Positions 1 to 10,037 are shown, counted from the stretch's first letter. The stretch: DNA of 64,000 bases from CAXBNB01 sp040151475 (GCF_040151475.1 NZ_JBDKWG010000144.1:1-64000); one strand, 5' to 3'. Translations and numbers: made by a program. Notes: generated from the sequence alone by a model not told the origin.

Positions 1-104
1 GTCCATACAATGTGATAATCACATCGATATAGAACATGACTCAACTTTTTGAAATTACTCATCACTCAAAGTTAAGGGTTTCAGGCATAGCCTAATGTAC
101 ATAA

Positions 105-123
105 CCACCTTCAAAGAAGGTGG
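105..123 (-). terminator. Hairpin downstream of the 1650-aa gene
   Basis: A perfect 8-bp inverted repeat (CCACCTTC / GAAGGTGG, loop AAA) lies 13 bases beyond the stop of the minus-strand gene that ends at 137. No clear U-run follows on the minus strand, so this is a weak intrinsic terminator or an mRNA-end stabilising hairpin. Confidence 0.45.
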
Positions 124-136
124 ATTTTAAGTTATA

Positions 137-3100
137 TTAAAAACCGTCATCTTCCTCCTCCTCCTCGGTGTATTCAGATTTCTTTTCTTTTTCTTCTACT
201 TTTTCTATTGTTTCGAACGACTCATTGTTTTCTAAGATGACATCTTGAGGAAATTCGAGATTATACGGGTCATCAAGATTGTAATAATTTTTTCTAAATT
301 CATTTATAAACTTCATTGTTTCTGACTCTTCTCCAAGCCCTATTACAAATTGCCCAAAGCCAGCTTTAGCAATATTGGAAGTTTTTACCACCTCATCATT
401 AAATAATTCATTAGATGAATATAAAAATAACCTATTGTCATCAAAGCTGAAATGATACCAGGTAGTCTCGGCCACTTGTAAAAAAAGGTTCACTACATCT
501 CCTCCAAGGTCATTTTTTCTTATCTCTAAAAATCCTGACATTAAAGCATTTATATCCACACCCCGAATCCCGGACAGTCCAATTTTAGAAGAATTGTACC
601 ATGCTTTATGTTCGTCATTCCATTTCAAATCTACATTTGAAAGCACTATGGTTTTTTGTAGTACGGGAGAAATACTGACCATTGGCACATAATCTCTAAG
701 AGACTTATCTTCATAATTTTTAGCTACATGATCACCAACAAGATCGGACAATTTGTAGATCAATTCAATACTGTTGTCGTGTGCTACATCTGCACCTAAC
801 CTCTCTATTATATCCAACACATCCTTAGTGAAAGCCTCCACGATCAATGGATTGACATTCATATTGAGCATTAAAAATGCATCAATAAAATATTGGGCAG
901 AATCAGGCTTACCTACACCAAGACCTGATGCTTCCAAAGAAAAGTTTTCATCATTCTTTGTGAAAGTTAAAGCTCCCTCAAAAATTACATTTTTGTTTTT
1001 GTCGTTATAGATAAAGGTTTTCCCTGCGTAAGACTCTCCCGATGATTTTAACTCCGGTTCAATTTTATATGTGTGGTTTTCAAAATCATGAGTAAGAAGG
1101 CCATCAGCTTTAAAAATATACTCATCTTCAGGCCTGTTTTTGTTGTTGACAAAAAGGGAATAAACCTTATAGTTAAGATTGTCATAGAGCAAGCCAACAT
1201 CAATAGGAGTAGCATCTTCCGTTAGAGCACTTCCTACATCTAGTTTTAGCTCAGTAGAGTCCCCCGAATTATAATATTGAATCCAATAGTTATAATCATC
1301 TACACTCTCCAAATCCAGTTTTACCAGACCACTTAATTCCAAAGCCTTTCTATCAGCGTACATTGTAGCATCTCCTTTAAACAACACTCCGGGTGCTATT
1401 TGTACTTTTTCTTCCTCTAAAACTGTACCTCCTGAAACCGTCATTTTTTTAGTTACCTCTTTTTTACTGGTTGTTTTACCAGTTGGAATGTCCATGAGGT
1501 CAAAACTCTCGAATTTAATGTTGAATGTATCACTCGCAGCTGTTACCAGTTCATACATAGCATTTCCTTCGAATTTGTTTCTTGAAATGATTTTAATATT
1601 TCCTTCAGTTAAATGGTGAAACTCATTTAAGGTATCAATTTTTAAACTGGCATTCTCAAATTGCTGTAGTTCCGAATTTTCCAGAATGGTTGTTTCGTTG
1701 TTGTCGGGTATTATTTCTGCATCTGCCACTTTGATATATGGAATACCTTTAATATTCAGTTTATAGGTATTTATATCATAAATAGCATTTGTTGCATTAA
1801 ATGCCAATGAATCCAGTTCTTCTCTGGTGGTATAAAAATAGGAAGAACTGATATCCACATCTGCCGGTTTGGTCATTGTAATTTGGGATGTATTCAAATC
1901 CCAAATAGCGTTGGTAATTGACGTTTTCATTTGTGCATAAGGAAAACTTATAGCGGCTACACCTTCTTGCTCAGGGTGAACATCAGCAACGTTTTTAACC
2001 AAATCGAAATGAAGCGATATGTCATCTCCGGCCATGGCTGGTTTATCCGGAACATCCGTTAGAATCTCAAACTTTGCATGTTGAGCTGAGTATTCATATT
2101 GTTTAAATTCAAATTCATTTGATTCCGAACGTGACCCCCTTGAAAGCATTACACCAGAGCCAAAAACTCCTTTCGCACTAATGTTGGCTTTACCATCCAA
2201 CGATGCAGTTGCATTATAAAACTGAAACGGCTCACCAATATTTGCAATGTACATACTGTCTTTCCTGGGCAACCATTTCATACTATATGGACCCAATACA
2301 GCTTCCGGATATGAGGCCCCTTTGTAATTTCCCTCTCTAATTACTCCCTCATTCCCAACAGCGGAAACAGAATCCATGTAAAATATAAAATCATTGGAAT
2401 TAACGGTGGTAGTACGATAATCTATCTTTCCATTGACACGCAAACCTTCGTAATTCAATTTCAGGTCATTATACACAACACCCTCACCTCCATACAAAGA
2501 GTATCCTTCATCTGGTATTTTATGAGAAAAACCCAAAGACTTATCCGGCATTACTACCAGCTTTTCCTTAAACTCAGGAAGTATATCTCCAGCAATAAAA
2601 GTTCCTTCAAATCCCACCCCTATCATATCCGGTCTTGCTAAACTATCCACCTCAAAAGGAGGAATGATAAATTTAACAGTACGGTCATAAGCACCACCCA
2701 ATATTTCAGGACTGTCAAAATAAACAACAGCATCAGAGTCAGAAGTAAAATATGGATACTTTTTATGTTCTCTTAATCCCGCTTTATTTTTTGGGTGGTT
2801 CACATATAAAATACCTGATGTTTCTGTGATTTGATTATGTAACGCCACTTTCTCATGATGGTCTGCTGTTTTCAATGAATCATGTACTTCAACCTCTATC
2901 CTAATAGAATCTACTTGTGCCATATTTATTAAAAATGCATTGTAGTCAAAGTCAAATTCTTTACCAATATATTTAAATCCACCAGACACCACAGTACCAT
3001 CAAACCTCATGTCTTTATTCTTCAACAAGGTAAGTTCTTCATCTTTTGGAGTGACTACATTCTTATTATCAGGAGTCAGAAAAATTCTTCTAACCCCTCT

Positions 3101-5089
3101 TACTGTCATTTCACTGGTTTCGAAATTGAGAGATGCATTTGGTTTGTCAGGAGAAAGAGAGGATATCAAAATATTGTCATAATCTTTCTTTTTGCTATAA
3201 GACAAAATATTGTGATAGGATTTTCTTAAGACATGAATATCTCCGGTAATCTCATCATATCCTATATACTGGTTTTGCTGCAAGTAAATCATTGCCGCCC
3301 TTATCAGTTTTTCATCCACTTTATTATAATGGACAATCAACTCTGCAACATTAAAATTTGAGTCATTAATTTTTCTGGCATACTGCACAACAGCCACAAT
3401 AGGATGAAAGCCAAATAAGCCCGTAAGTTTATCATACCTGATGGGATTAAAATATTCTTCCGATTCGAAAACTGCCGGAATAATATTTCTACCATTCATT
3501 ATAGAAATATCAAGGCTGTCTGCATTAAGATCCCATTGGATTAAATCAGCCTTAAAATCCATTTTAAAGTATGATGAAAAATAATAGGTATTCTTAAAAT
3601 CTCCTTCATCCTTCAACAAGGTGAGTTTGGGAATGGAAGTATCAAATGAAAACTGTACTCCGGGATGTACAATAGAATCGGACCCATGAAAAATTACCTG
3701 ATAGGCTCTTTTTGACCGAATGACAGAATCTTCAAAAGAATATTTAACGGCTTCAGTTCTAAAGCTTCTGCCTTTTCCATCCTTTACATTTATCACCGAG
3801 GGATGTTCTGAAATTGATGTGCCATACATTTTATCTCCCACCAGCGAAAACCCTCCTTTGTAAGTGAAATTTTCAATTGGCAGTTTCAGTTCTGTTTTAG
3901 AATAGTTCGAAATAAATTTTGGATAAGTTCTGTTCTTATTGTCCTTACGTCTATGACTTCTGAAGATAAAAGCTCCATCTAAAGAATCGGAAAACAATCT
4001 GGGAAACCTCATTTTCGCTTTGGTAGTCTTTAGATAGGGCACACTGGTTTTAAAATGATACTCTTTGAGAATTACTTCAGCTCCTTCAGTACCCTTCAAA
4101 CTATTTGGCCAATCAAAAACCCCTCCCTGGCCTACAAACATCAAGTCATTGATCATATAAGAACCAGATGTATTTTTAATTTCCACGGTATCATAGGGAG
4201 TTGTCATGAGCAAGTCAACATTCTTTAACTTGATAATTGCTCCAGATAAAGGAGGGGTAATATCGTCAGCTTGATAGTCAGACACTTTGTCTGTTTTAAT
4301 CACATCTACATTTGGCCGATGAAAAGCAGGCCTTTCCGGAACCTCTTCTTCATAGGTTTCTTCAGTACCCCATCCATCATCATTACCCCAGCTGTCTTCC
4401 TGGTCATCTCCCCAGCCGTCATCGTTCCCCCATCCATCATCATCTCCCCAACTATCTTCTTGTGTGTTTGAGTCTTCTTCCTGAATTGAAATTTCTTCTT
4501 CAGTAATCTGCTCATCTAATGGGACATTAGTATCTTGCTCCTCTATTTGATCGAGAAAGCTTTTTGGAGCACCTAAAATTTCAAAGCTATAGCTACCCCC
4601 TGAAAATTTTAGAGAGTTGAACCTCGAAGTGTACAATGCACTGCGGGCAAAAAACATACTCATTCTTCTTAAATATTCATCAAGCTTCCTGTGTCCGTAA
4701 GTTTCTACTGCTGTTTCCGTAATTTTAAGCACATTGGTAAGCCTTTCGGAATCCAAATTAGCCTGTGTAACGGCATAAGTAATCAGACTAAAATAGTATT
4801 GAAAATACGGACGTGTTTGCAGCCTTTCCGCCTGCATTTTTTTTGCGGTACTTATTATTATTTTCTTCTGCTCATTGCTGATTTTAGAAGTCCAGATGTT
4901 CCTGAAATCATAAGCCACCTTTTGAGCGGACTCTGTATCAATTCTTGAAATCCCCGCTACAACGTCATTGACAAATACGTCGGGTTCTTCAGAAAAATTG
5001 AAGTATTGAGCATTGGTTTTGAATACCAAAAGCATCAATACAAATAGTAAGGGAATATATTTCGAGCGAAAGTTCAAAAGCAGTAACAC
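137..5089 (-). CDS. Very large exported protein of unknown function (1650 aa)
   Basis: I do not recognise a named family. The protein opens with a hydrophobic signal peptide ending near TNAQ (about residue 28). An all-helical-looking stretch follows to about 180, then an acidic Gln/Glu segment with repeated tryptophan motifs of the type W-G-D/N-D-D-G (about residues 215-250). About 1300 residues of beta-rich sequence follow, with recurring D-x-L and K-x-x-F-x-F patterns, and an acidic tail rich in E and D. There is no lipobox and no obvious enzyme motif. The size and repeated beta pattern suggest a periplasmic or surface structural protein, which is inference. The annotated start is GTG; an in-frame TTG at 5077 is an equally possible start, and an in-frame TAA lies 33 bases upstream of the GTG. 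The next gene upstream on this strand is prmA. Confidence 0.8.
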   Translation of the reverse strand: MLLLLNFRSKYIPLLFVLMLLVFKTNAQYFNFSEEPDVFVNDVVAGISRIDTESAQKVAYDFRNIWTSKISNEQKKIIISTAKKMQAERLQTRPYFQYYFSLITYAVTQANLDSERLTNVLKITETAVETYGHRKLDEYLRRMSMFFARSALYTSRFNSLKFSGGSYSFEILGAPKSFLDQIEEQDTNVPLDEQITEEEISIQEEDSNTQEDSWGDDDGWGNDDGWGDDQEDSWGNDDGWGTEETYEEEVPERPAFHRPNVDVIKTDKVSDYQADDITPPLSGAIIKLKNVDLLMTTPYDTVEIKNTSGSYMINDLMFVGQGGVFDWPNSLKGTEGAEVILKEYHFKTSVPYLKTTKAKMRFPRLFSDSLDGAFIFRSHRRKDNKNRTYPKFISNYSKTELKLPIENFTYKGGFSLVGDKMYGTSISEHPSVINVKDGKGRSFRTEAVKYSFEDSVIRSKRAYQVIFHGSDSIVHPGVQFSFDTSIPKLTLLKDEGDFKNTYYFSSYFKMDFKADLIQWDLNADSLDISIMNGRNIIPAVFESEEYFNPIRYDKLTGLFGFHPIVAVVQYARKINDSNFNVAELIVHYNKVDEKLIRAAMIYLQQNQYIGYDEITGDIHVLRKSYHNILSYSKKKDYDNILISSLSPDKPNASLNFETSEMTVRGVRRIFLTPDNKNVVTPKDEELTLLKNKDMRFDGTVVSGGFKYIGKEFDFDYNAFLINMAQVDSIRIEVEVHDSLKTADHHEKVALHNQITETSGILYVNHPKNKAGLREHKKYPYFTSDSDAVVYFDSPEILGGAYDRTVKFIIPPFEVDSLARPDMIGVGFEGTFIAGDILPEFKEKLVVMPDKSLGFSHKIPDEGYSLYGGEGVVYNDLKLNYEGLRVNGKIDYRTTTVNSNDFIFYMDSVSAVGNEGVIREGNYKGASYPEAVLGPYSMKWLPRKDSMYIANIGEPFQFYNATASLDGKANISAKGVFGSGVMLSRGSRSESNEFEFKQYEYSAQHAKFEILTDVPDKPAMAGDDISLHFDLVKNVADVHPEQEGVAAISFPYAQMKTSITNAIWDLNTSQITMTKPADVDISSSYFYTTREELDSLAFNATNAIYDINTYKLNIKGIPYIKVADAEIIPDNNETTILENSELQQFENASLKIDTLNEFHHLTEGNIKIISRNKFEGNAMYELVTAASDTFNIKFESFDLMDIPTGKTTSKKEVTKKMTVSGGTVLEEEKVQIAPGVLFKGDATMYADRKALELSGLVKLDLESVDDYNYWIQYYNSGDSTELKLDVGSALTEDATPIDVGLLYDNLNYKVYSLFVNNKNRPEDEYIFKADGLLTHDFENHTYKIEPELKSSGESYAGKTFIYNDKNKNVIFEGALTFTKNDENFSLEASGLGVGKPDSAQYFIDAFLMLNMNVNPLIVEAFTKDVLDIIERLGADVAHDNSIELIYKLSDLVGDHVAKNYEDKSLRDYVPMVSISPVLQKTIVLSNVDLKWNDEHKAWYNSSKIGLSGIRGVDINALMSGFLEIRKNDLGGDVVNLFLQVAETTWYHFSFDDNRLFLYSSNELFNDEVVKTSNIAKAGFGQFVIGLGEESETMKFINEFRKNYYNLDDPYNLEFPQDVILENNESFETIEKVEEKEKKSEYTEEEEEDDGF

Positions 5090-5137
5090 AAATTCGAATA
5101 AAGATAGGCAATCGAATATTTATAATCTAAAAGAAAA

Positions 5138-5971
5138 TCAGGATTTACTAAATACTACTGCTGCCCAGTTATCCTTAGTAACTATTTTGTCAAGTATAAG
5201 ATTATACTTATCTGCACATTTTTTTATATCCGAAATGTCTTTTTCATAAAACCCACTCAACAAAAGGAAGCCTTTTTCTACTAAAAGATTGGAGTAATAT
5301 GGTATCTCTTTCAGCAAAACATTTTTGTTAATGTTCGCAATAATAATGTCAAAATTGTCTTCAAATTGAAGGCCTGCTATCTCCCCTTTTTGAATTTTTA
5401 CATCATTTATTCCGTTAAGTGCATAGTTTTCTTTACTGTTTTCAATGCACCACTCATCTATATCTGTTGCTTCTATGGACTTAGCTCCTAACTTATTTGC
5501 CATGATGGCAAGCACTCCGGTCCCGCAACCTACATCAAGCACTTTTTTATTGAGAAAATTGATGTCTAACTGTAATTTGAGCATTTGCCACGTTGTAGCA
5601 TGGTGACCTGTCCCAAAGGACATTTTTGGAGTAATGATAATTTCAATTGGATACTTCTTCTCAATGTTATGGAAAGAAGCCTTAACTATACATCGATCAT
5701 CTACTTCGATAGGATCGTAGTTTTCTTCCCACTTTTTATTCCAATTTTCCTTTTCAACAGAATTTATTTCTACTGTAAAATCAAAAGAACCTTTATATCT
5801 GGAAATAATTTCATCTAATGCCTTCTGATCGAAAGATTCGGCTGCAATATACGCTTTGAGTCCTGACTCCACTTCTTCAAACGTATCAAAATCTATTTCT
5901 CCTAACTCTGCCATAAGAATATCAGAGATAGAACTGTCTTCTGTGGAAATATATACTTCTATGAAAGACAA
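5138..5971 (-). CDS. prmA: Ribosomal protein L11 methyltransferase PrmA
   Basis: PrmA trimethylates ribosomal protein L11 using S-adenosylmethionine in the cytoplasm. The 277-residue length fits the family. The N-terminal ferredoxin-like substrate domain (about 1-95) precedes the family signature MSFGTGHHATT (117-127) and the SAM-binding loop DVGCGTG (146-152). A later N-I-N-K-N motif is close to the catalytic N-x-x-x region. The start is TTG: the in-frame stop of the upstream gene (TAG, 5975-5977) lies only one codon before it and the next ATG is codon 20, inside the conserved ELGEI region. It probably forms an operon with the DUF6150-like gene just upstream. Confidence 0.93.
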   Translation of the reverse strand: MSFIEVYISTEDSSISDILMAELGEIDFDTFEEVESGLKAYIAAESFDQKALDEIISRYKGSFDFTVEINSVEKENWNKKWEENYDPIEVDDRCIVKASFHNIEKKYPIEIIITPKMSFGTGHHATTWQMLKLQLDINFLNKKVLDVGCGTGVLAIMANKLGAKSIEATDIDEWCIENSKENYALNGINDVKIQKGEIAGLQFEDNFDIIIANINKNVLLKEIPYYSNLLVEKGFLLLSGFYEKDISDIKKCADKYNLILDKIVTKDNWAAVVFSKS

Positions 5972-5974
5972 ATT

Positions 5975-6319
5975 CTATTTGTTACAACCGGCAAAAGATT
6001 CGAAATCTGTAAAGTAAACTGAAAAATCAGCCAGCCCTTTTTGCTTTTCCCAGTAGATGTAGAAATCCGCAAATTCTTTTTTGTCTGTGAAACTCCAAAG
6101 CCCCTGCTTGTCAGCATAAAGCCTGTTTTCCTCTTCAAAAATCAAAATGTCAGCAAAAGCTTCCGAACTTTCCTCGTAAACCTTGAAATGCGCATAACGT
6201 GGATTCTTTTCTACATAGACCACACCGAAAATCTTGCATGGATCATATACCTTTCTGGTAGATCCTGTATTGATTATGATTCCGCAAAAAGCAATGAAAT
6301 AAAAAAGAGTCTTCAACAT
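5975..6319 (-). CDS. DUF6150-like small secreted protein
   Basis: A 114-residue protein with a hydrophobic N-terminus (1-20) that looks like a signal peptide. A repetitive beta-rich body follows, in which the pattern A-D-x-x-I/V-Y/F recurs four times (SEAFADILIF, KEFADFYIY, KGLADFSVYF and related). It has two cysteines, one early (CKIF) and one close to the C-terminus (FAGC). This resembles the family I know as DUF6150; its function is not known. It sits 3 bases upstream of prmA in the same frame and is presumably cotranscribed with it. Confidence 0.75.
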   Translation of the reverse strand: MLKTLFYFIAFCGIIINTGSTRKVYDPCKIFGVVYVEKNPRYAHFKVYEESSEAFADILIFEEENRLYADKQGLWSFTDKKEFADFYIYWEKQKGLADFSVYFTDFESFAGCNK

Positions 6320-6356
6320 TATGAGATTGTATTATAAACTTGACAATACTAAAACT

Positions 6357-7112
6357 CTAAAATGAGTTTACTATTGCAATAAAGTCGGCAGATTTTAAGG
6401 ATGCTCCACCTATTAATCCTCCATCAACATCAGGGCATGCAAAAATCTCCTGAGCATTGTCAGGTTTACAGCTACCTCCGTAAAGAATAGATAAATCAGC
6501 AGCAGCTTCTTTTCCAAATTTTTCAGCCAAATGGGTTCTCAAATAAGCATGCATTTCCTGAGCCTGTTGAGAAGTTGCCGTTTTTCCTGTACCGATAGCC
6601 CAGATTGGCTCATAGGCTATTACTATTTTAGAAAATTCATCTTTGCTTAAGTGAAATAAGCTTTCTGTCAATTGATTACAGACATATTCGAAATGTGTCC
6701 CTTTTTCTCGAATTTCCAGCGGTTCTCCACAGCAAAATATTGGTGTCAGGTCATTAGCCAATGCCTGATTCAATTTTTCTGCCAACTCTTCATTTGACTC
6801 TTTGAAGTATTCTCTTCTCTCACTGTGTCCTATAATTACATATTCCGCACCAGTAGATTTTACCATTTCTGCAGAGATTTCACCTGTATATGCTCCACTG
6901 GTTTTGTCGCTACAGTTTTGGGCAGATACTTCAATATTACTACTATTAGCAACAAGTTTACTTACTGAAGTCAAATGAATAAAGGGGGTTCCGAGTACTA
7001 CTTGCACATTTTCATCCAAATTACCTGCACTCACAATCTCATTGGTAAGCTCTATTCCTTCACTCAATGATTTGTTCATTTTCCAGTTGCCCGCTACTAT
7101 ATTCTTTCTCAT
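6357..7112 (-). CDS. tpiA: Triosephosphate isomerase
   Basis: Interconverts dihydroxyacetone phosphate and glyceraldehyde 3-phosphate in glycolysis and gluconeogenesis. From the chosen ATG the protein is 251 residues, the usual TIM length. The catalytic residues are visible: Lys11 in GNWKMN, His96 in IGHSERR and Glu168 in AYEPIWAIGTG. The C-terminal GGSCKPDN and GGLIGGASL phosphate-binding loops are intact. The open frame extends 42 codons further upstream, but that part has no family similarity, and a TAnnTTTG promoter box lies between the two candidate starts. I therefore use ATG 7112. Confidence 0.97.
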   Translation of the reverse strand: MRKNIVAGNWKMNKSLSEGIELTNEIVSAGNLDENVQVVLGTPFIHLTSVSKLVANSSNIEVSAQNCSDKTSGAYTGEISAEMVKSTGAEYVIIGHSERREYFKESNEELAEKLNQALANDLTPIFCCGEPLEIREKGTHFEYVCNQLTESLFHLSKDEFSKIVIAYEPIWAIGTGKTATSQQAQEMHAYLRTHLAEKFGKEAAADLSILYGGSCKPDNAQEIFACPDVDGGLIGGASLKSADFIAIVNSF

Positions 7113-7137
7113 TTCAATTTCATTTTGATGTTCTGGG

Positions 7138-7145
7138 CAAATATA
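7138..7145 (-). promoter_or_regulatory. Bacteroidota -7 box upstream of tpiA
   Basis: On the minus strand the 8-mer TATATTTG matches the Bacteroidota -7 consensus TAnnTTTG exactly and ends 26 bases before the tpiA ATG. No well-spaced -33 TTTG is visible. The position supports the shorter tpiA start. Confidence 0.45.
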
Positions 7146-7361
7146 TAATGTCAAATGCGGTATATCCTGAATATCACTAATATTTTGATAAAAAAAAGCA
7201 CTAAATAATTCGATTTTTTGAATTATCAACCACATCAATAATTAAGAGTCATAATTATTTTGATTCTAACTTTTTATTCAAATAATTTACCAATCATTAA
7301 TAAAACAGTATAAATATTATATTATTTATAATAATACATATCAGTTATTAAACTAAGAAGG

Positions 7362-9143
7362 ATGGCAAAACACACGTATGATTTCGGAGTAATTGGCAAT
7401 TGTGCATTCACAGCTCATATAAAAAAAGACACTAATATTTCCTGGTTATGTTGGCCAAGGTTCGACAGTAGTTTCATCTTTGGTGGTCTGGTAGATGAGG
7501 AAAAAGGAGGTGAGTTTTCTGCCCTTCCTGTAGATGAAAATTATGAATCCAACCAATATTACCTCGAAAACACAAATGTGTTGTGCACGGAAATCAGCAG
7601 TGAAACCGGAAAGTATCGGGTAACTGATTTCGCTCCAAGGTTTTACCAGCATGAAAGATATTATAAACCTCTGATGCTAGTCAGAAAGATTGAACCGATA
7701 GATGGCTATTCATCGATAAATGTGAAATGTCATCCCGTAGGAGACTATGGAAAAATAGTTCCGGAAACCAGCCTTGGAAGTAGTCATATCCGTTACTTGG
7801 GGTTAAATTCTCAGGTACGACTTACGACGAATATTTCACTGAATTATGTCATGAATGACAAGCCTTTCGTACTCAATGAAACCAAATACCTGATATTATC
7901 TTATGGTCCTCCTTTAGAAGATGCCTTAACAGATACCGCTGAAAGATTTTTAAGTAAAACCGTTAATTATTGGAGAAAATGGATCAAAACAGCCAGCATT
8001 GTTAACTTTTATCAACGAGCGGCTATCAGATCTGCTCTTATTTTAAAGATTCACCAATATGAAGATACTGGTGCAATCATAGCTGCCACCACTACCAGTT
8101 TGCCGGAATCTCCCGGTGCCGGGCGAAATTGGGACTACCGATATTGCTGGATGCGAGACACTTATTATACTCTAAATGCCTTCAACAACATCGGTCACTT
8201 TGAAGAGTTGGAGCAATATTTCCACTATATAATGAATATTATTTCGGTGGAAGAAGATCGTTTCCAGCCATTGTATGGGATTTCAGGAGAAAAAAAATTG
8301 ACAGAAATAGAAACAGATCTAGAAGGATATAAAGGTAACAAACCTGTGAGGGTAGGAAATCAAGCATATACTCATATACAAAATGACGTTTATGGTCAGG
8401 TACTTGTATCACTTCTACCTCTCTATTCGGATATGAGAATCATATTTACCGAGCTGTATGATTCTACTGAAATAGTGATTAAAGCACTAAAAATGATTGA
8501 AAAAACCATGGAAGAACCTGATGCCGGTCTATGGGAATTTAGAAACTTAAAGCAATATCATTGTTACACATACCTTTTTCACTGGGCAGGAAGTAAAGCA
8601 GCTGAAAAAATTGCAGATGTATTGAAAAACAGTGAAATGAAGGAACTGGCCACCAGGCTGAAAAATATGGCAGCTGAAAAAATAGAAGCGTGTTATTCGG
8701 AAGAGAAAAAAGGCTATGCTCAAGCAATAGGTGTGGATAGGATGGATGCCAGTTGTTTGCAACTTATAAACATGAACTACTTGCATGGTAACAGCCAACG
8801 TGCAAAAGACCACCTTAAAGCACTAGAAGCTGAACTAAAAGCCTCGAATGGCCTCTTTTACAGATACAAACATCAGGATGATTTCGGCGAGCCCGAAACT
8901 ACTTTTTTAATTTGCGGGTTTTGGTATGTGGAAGCTTTGGCTTGTGTGGGAAGAGTGGATGAAGCTGTTGAGGCTTTTAAAAAACTGGAAGGCTTTAGCA
9001 ACCACCTCGGATTACTCAGTGAAGATGTAAACGAACACGATGGCAGTCAATGGGGTAATTTTCCTCAAGCATACAGCCATGTAGGATTGTTAAATACGGC
9101 CAATAGAATTGCTAAAAAACTGGATAATCCTGATTTTTATTGA
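7362..9143 (+). CDS. GH15 glucoamylase/trehalase-like glycoside hydrolase
   Basis: A 593-residue protein of the cytoplasmic GH15 type, without a signal peptide. The N-terminal beta-sandwich (about 1-200, beginning YDFGVIGNCAFTAHI) precedes an (alpha/alpha)6 catalytic barrel with the diagnostic motif NWDYRYCWMRD. A second conserved block, DVYGQVL, follows, and a late acidic region (LLSEDVNEHDGSQWGNFPQAYSHVGL) normally contributes a catalytic glutamate. Members hydrolyse alpha-glucosidic bonds in trehalose, isomaltose or glucan; the substrate cannot be read from the sequence. It stands alone on the plus strand between two minus-strand groups, 249 bases from the divergent tpiA start. Confidence 0.88.
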   Translation: MAKHTYDFGVIGNCAFTAHIKKDTNISWLCWPRFDSSFIFGGLVDEEKGGEFSALPVDENYESNQYYLENTNVLCTEISSETGKYRVTDFAPRFYQHERYYKPLMLVRKIEPIDGYSSINVKCHPVGDYGKIVPETSLGSSHIRYLGLNSQVRLTTNISLNYVMNDKPFVLNETKYLILSYGPPLEDALTDTAERFLSKTVNYWRKWIKTASIVNFYQRAAIRSALILKIHQYEDTGAIIAATTTSLPESPGAGRNWDYRYCWMRDTYYTLNAFNNIGHFEELEQYFHYIMNIISVEEDRFQPLYGISGEKKLTEIETDLEGYKGNKPVRVGNQAYTHIQNDVYGQVLVSLLPLYSDMRIIFTELYDSTEIVIKALKMIEKTMEEPDAGLWEFRNLKQYHCYTYLFHWAGSKAAEKIADVLKNSEMKELATRLKNMAAEKIEACYSEEKKGYAQAIGVDRMDASCLQLINMNYLHGNSQRAKDHLKALEAELKASNGLFYRYKHQDDFGEPETTFLICGFWYVEALACVGRVDEAVEAFKKLEGFSNHLGLLSEDVNEHDGSQWGNFPQAYSHVGLLNTANRIAKKLDNPDFY

Positions 9144-9176
9144 TTTAATTCTTAAATAAGAAAATACTTTTTTAAG

Positions 9177-9209
9177 GAAGTTGAAGTAAATGGTTTTTAC
9201 TTTAACTTC
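9177..9209. terminator. Hairpin between convergent genes
   Basis: A 14-bp inverted repeat (9177-9190 with 9196-9209, one G-U pair) is followed by TTATTTT on the plus strand. It terminates the GH15 transcript and overlaps the stop codon of the convergent MazG-like gene, so it may serve both strands. Confidence 0.7.
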
Positions 9210-9523
9210 TTATTTTCCTTATGCCGATTAACGTCTCTATTGTTTTTCTTTTCAATATTCTTTTTTAAAGCATCTGTCAGATCGACACCCGTTTGATTGG
9301 CCAGGCATATAAGTACCCAAAGTACATCTGCCATTTCATCACCCAAATCTCTGTTTTTATCCGATTCTTTGAATGATTGCTCTCCATATTTCCGGGAAAT
9401 AATCCTGGCCAATTCCCCGACTTCTTCTGTAAGAATAGCCATATTGGTAAGTTCATTGAAATACCTGACCCCAATAGAGTTTATCCAGTCATCCACTAGT
9501 TTCTGAGCTTCTTTTATTTCCAT
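9197..9523 (-). CDS. MazG-like nucleotide pyrophosphohydrolase
   Basis: A single-domain, 108-residue all-alpha NTP pyrophosphohydrolase. The metal-binding pattern is clear: EEVGELARI gives the E-x-x-E part and GDEMADVLWVL gives the E-x-x-D part. Such proteins remove non-canonical or damaged dNTPs. The gene lies 16 bases downstream of dtd and is probably cotranscribed with it, which puts two quality-control enzymes (nucleotide pool and tRNA charging) together. The start ATG at 9523 fits the family N-terminus. Confidence 0.88.
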   Translation of the reverse strand: MEIKEAQKLVDDWINSIGVRYFNELTNMAILTEEVGELARIISRKYGEQSFKESDKNRDLGDEMADVLWVLICLANQTGVDLTDALKKNIEKKNNRDVNRHKENKKLK

Positions 9524-9539
9524 ACGTTTTTAGATTGTA

Positions 9540-9992
9540 CTATTTTTTATCTTTCGTATCCATGATGATGGTTACCGGCCCATCATTTATCAATGATACT
9601 TTCATGTCTGCTCCAAACTTACCTGTTTGAATCTTTTTTCCAAACTCAGATTGAATATGATCTATGAACCTTTCGTATAGGGGAATAGCTACTTCAGGTT
9701 TAGCTGCCAGAATATATGAGGGGCGATTTCCTTTTTTGGTACTGGCATGCAACGTAAACTGACTGATTAACAGTATGTCTCCATTAATATCCAATACACT
9801 TTTATTCATCACTCCGTCATGGTCGTCAAAAATCCTAAGGTTCAGTATTTTTTTGACTAGCCATACAATATCTTCCTCAGTGTCTTCATGTTCTATTCCC
9901 AAGAGAATCATTAAACCCTGATCTATTTTACCATGTACCTCTCCATCAATTAATACAGAGGATTCTATTACTCTTTGTATAACAACTTTCAA
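9540..9992 (-). CDS. dtd: D-aminoacyl-tRNA deacylase
   Basis: Hydrolyses D-amino acids mis-attached to tRNA. The 150-residue length is standard. The two family motifs are present: SQFTLHAS, holding the catalytic Thr/Gln region, and the C-terminal cross-subunit GPVT. The start is TTG: the N-terminus MKVVIQRV matches the family exactly from that codon, and no ATG lies nearby upstream. The MazG-like gene follows 16 bases downstream. Confidence 0.95.
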   Translation of the reverse strand: MKVVIQRVIESSVLIDGEVHGKIDQGLMILLGIEHEDTEEDIVWLVKKILNLRIFDDHDGVMNKSVLDINGDILLISQFTLHASTKKGNRPSYILAAKPEVAIPLYERFIDHIQSEFGKKIQTGKFGADMKVSLINDGPVTIIMDTKDKK

Positions 9993-10037
9993 TTTAAATG
10001 TACTGTGGATTTAGCAGATAAGAAACTTCAATAGTCA

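Noticed and set aside
4271..4515. Several overlapping short frames in both directions within the tryptophan-repeat region of the 1650-aa gene
   Set aside because: They arise from the repetitive acidic coding sequence read in other frames and have no independent support.
7113..7238. N-terminal extension of 42 codons to triosephosphate isomerase
   Set aside because: The extension lacks family similarity and contains a -7 promoter box; the normal isomerase N-terminus starts at 7112.
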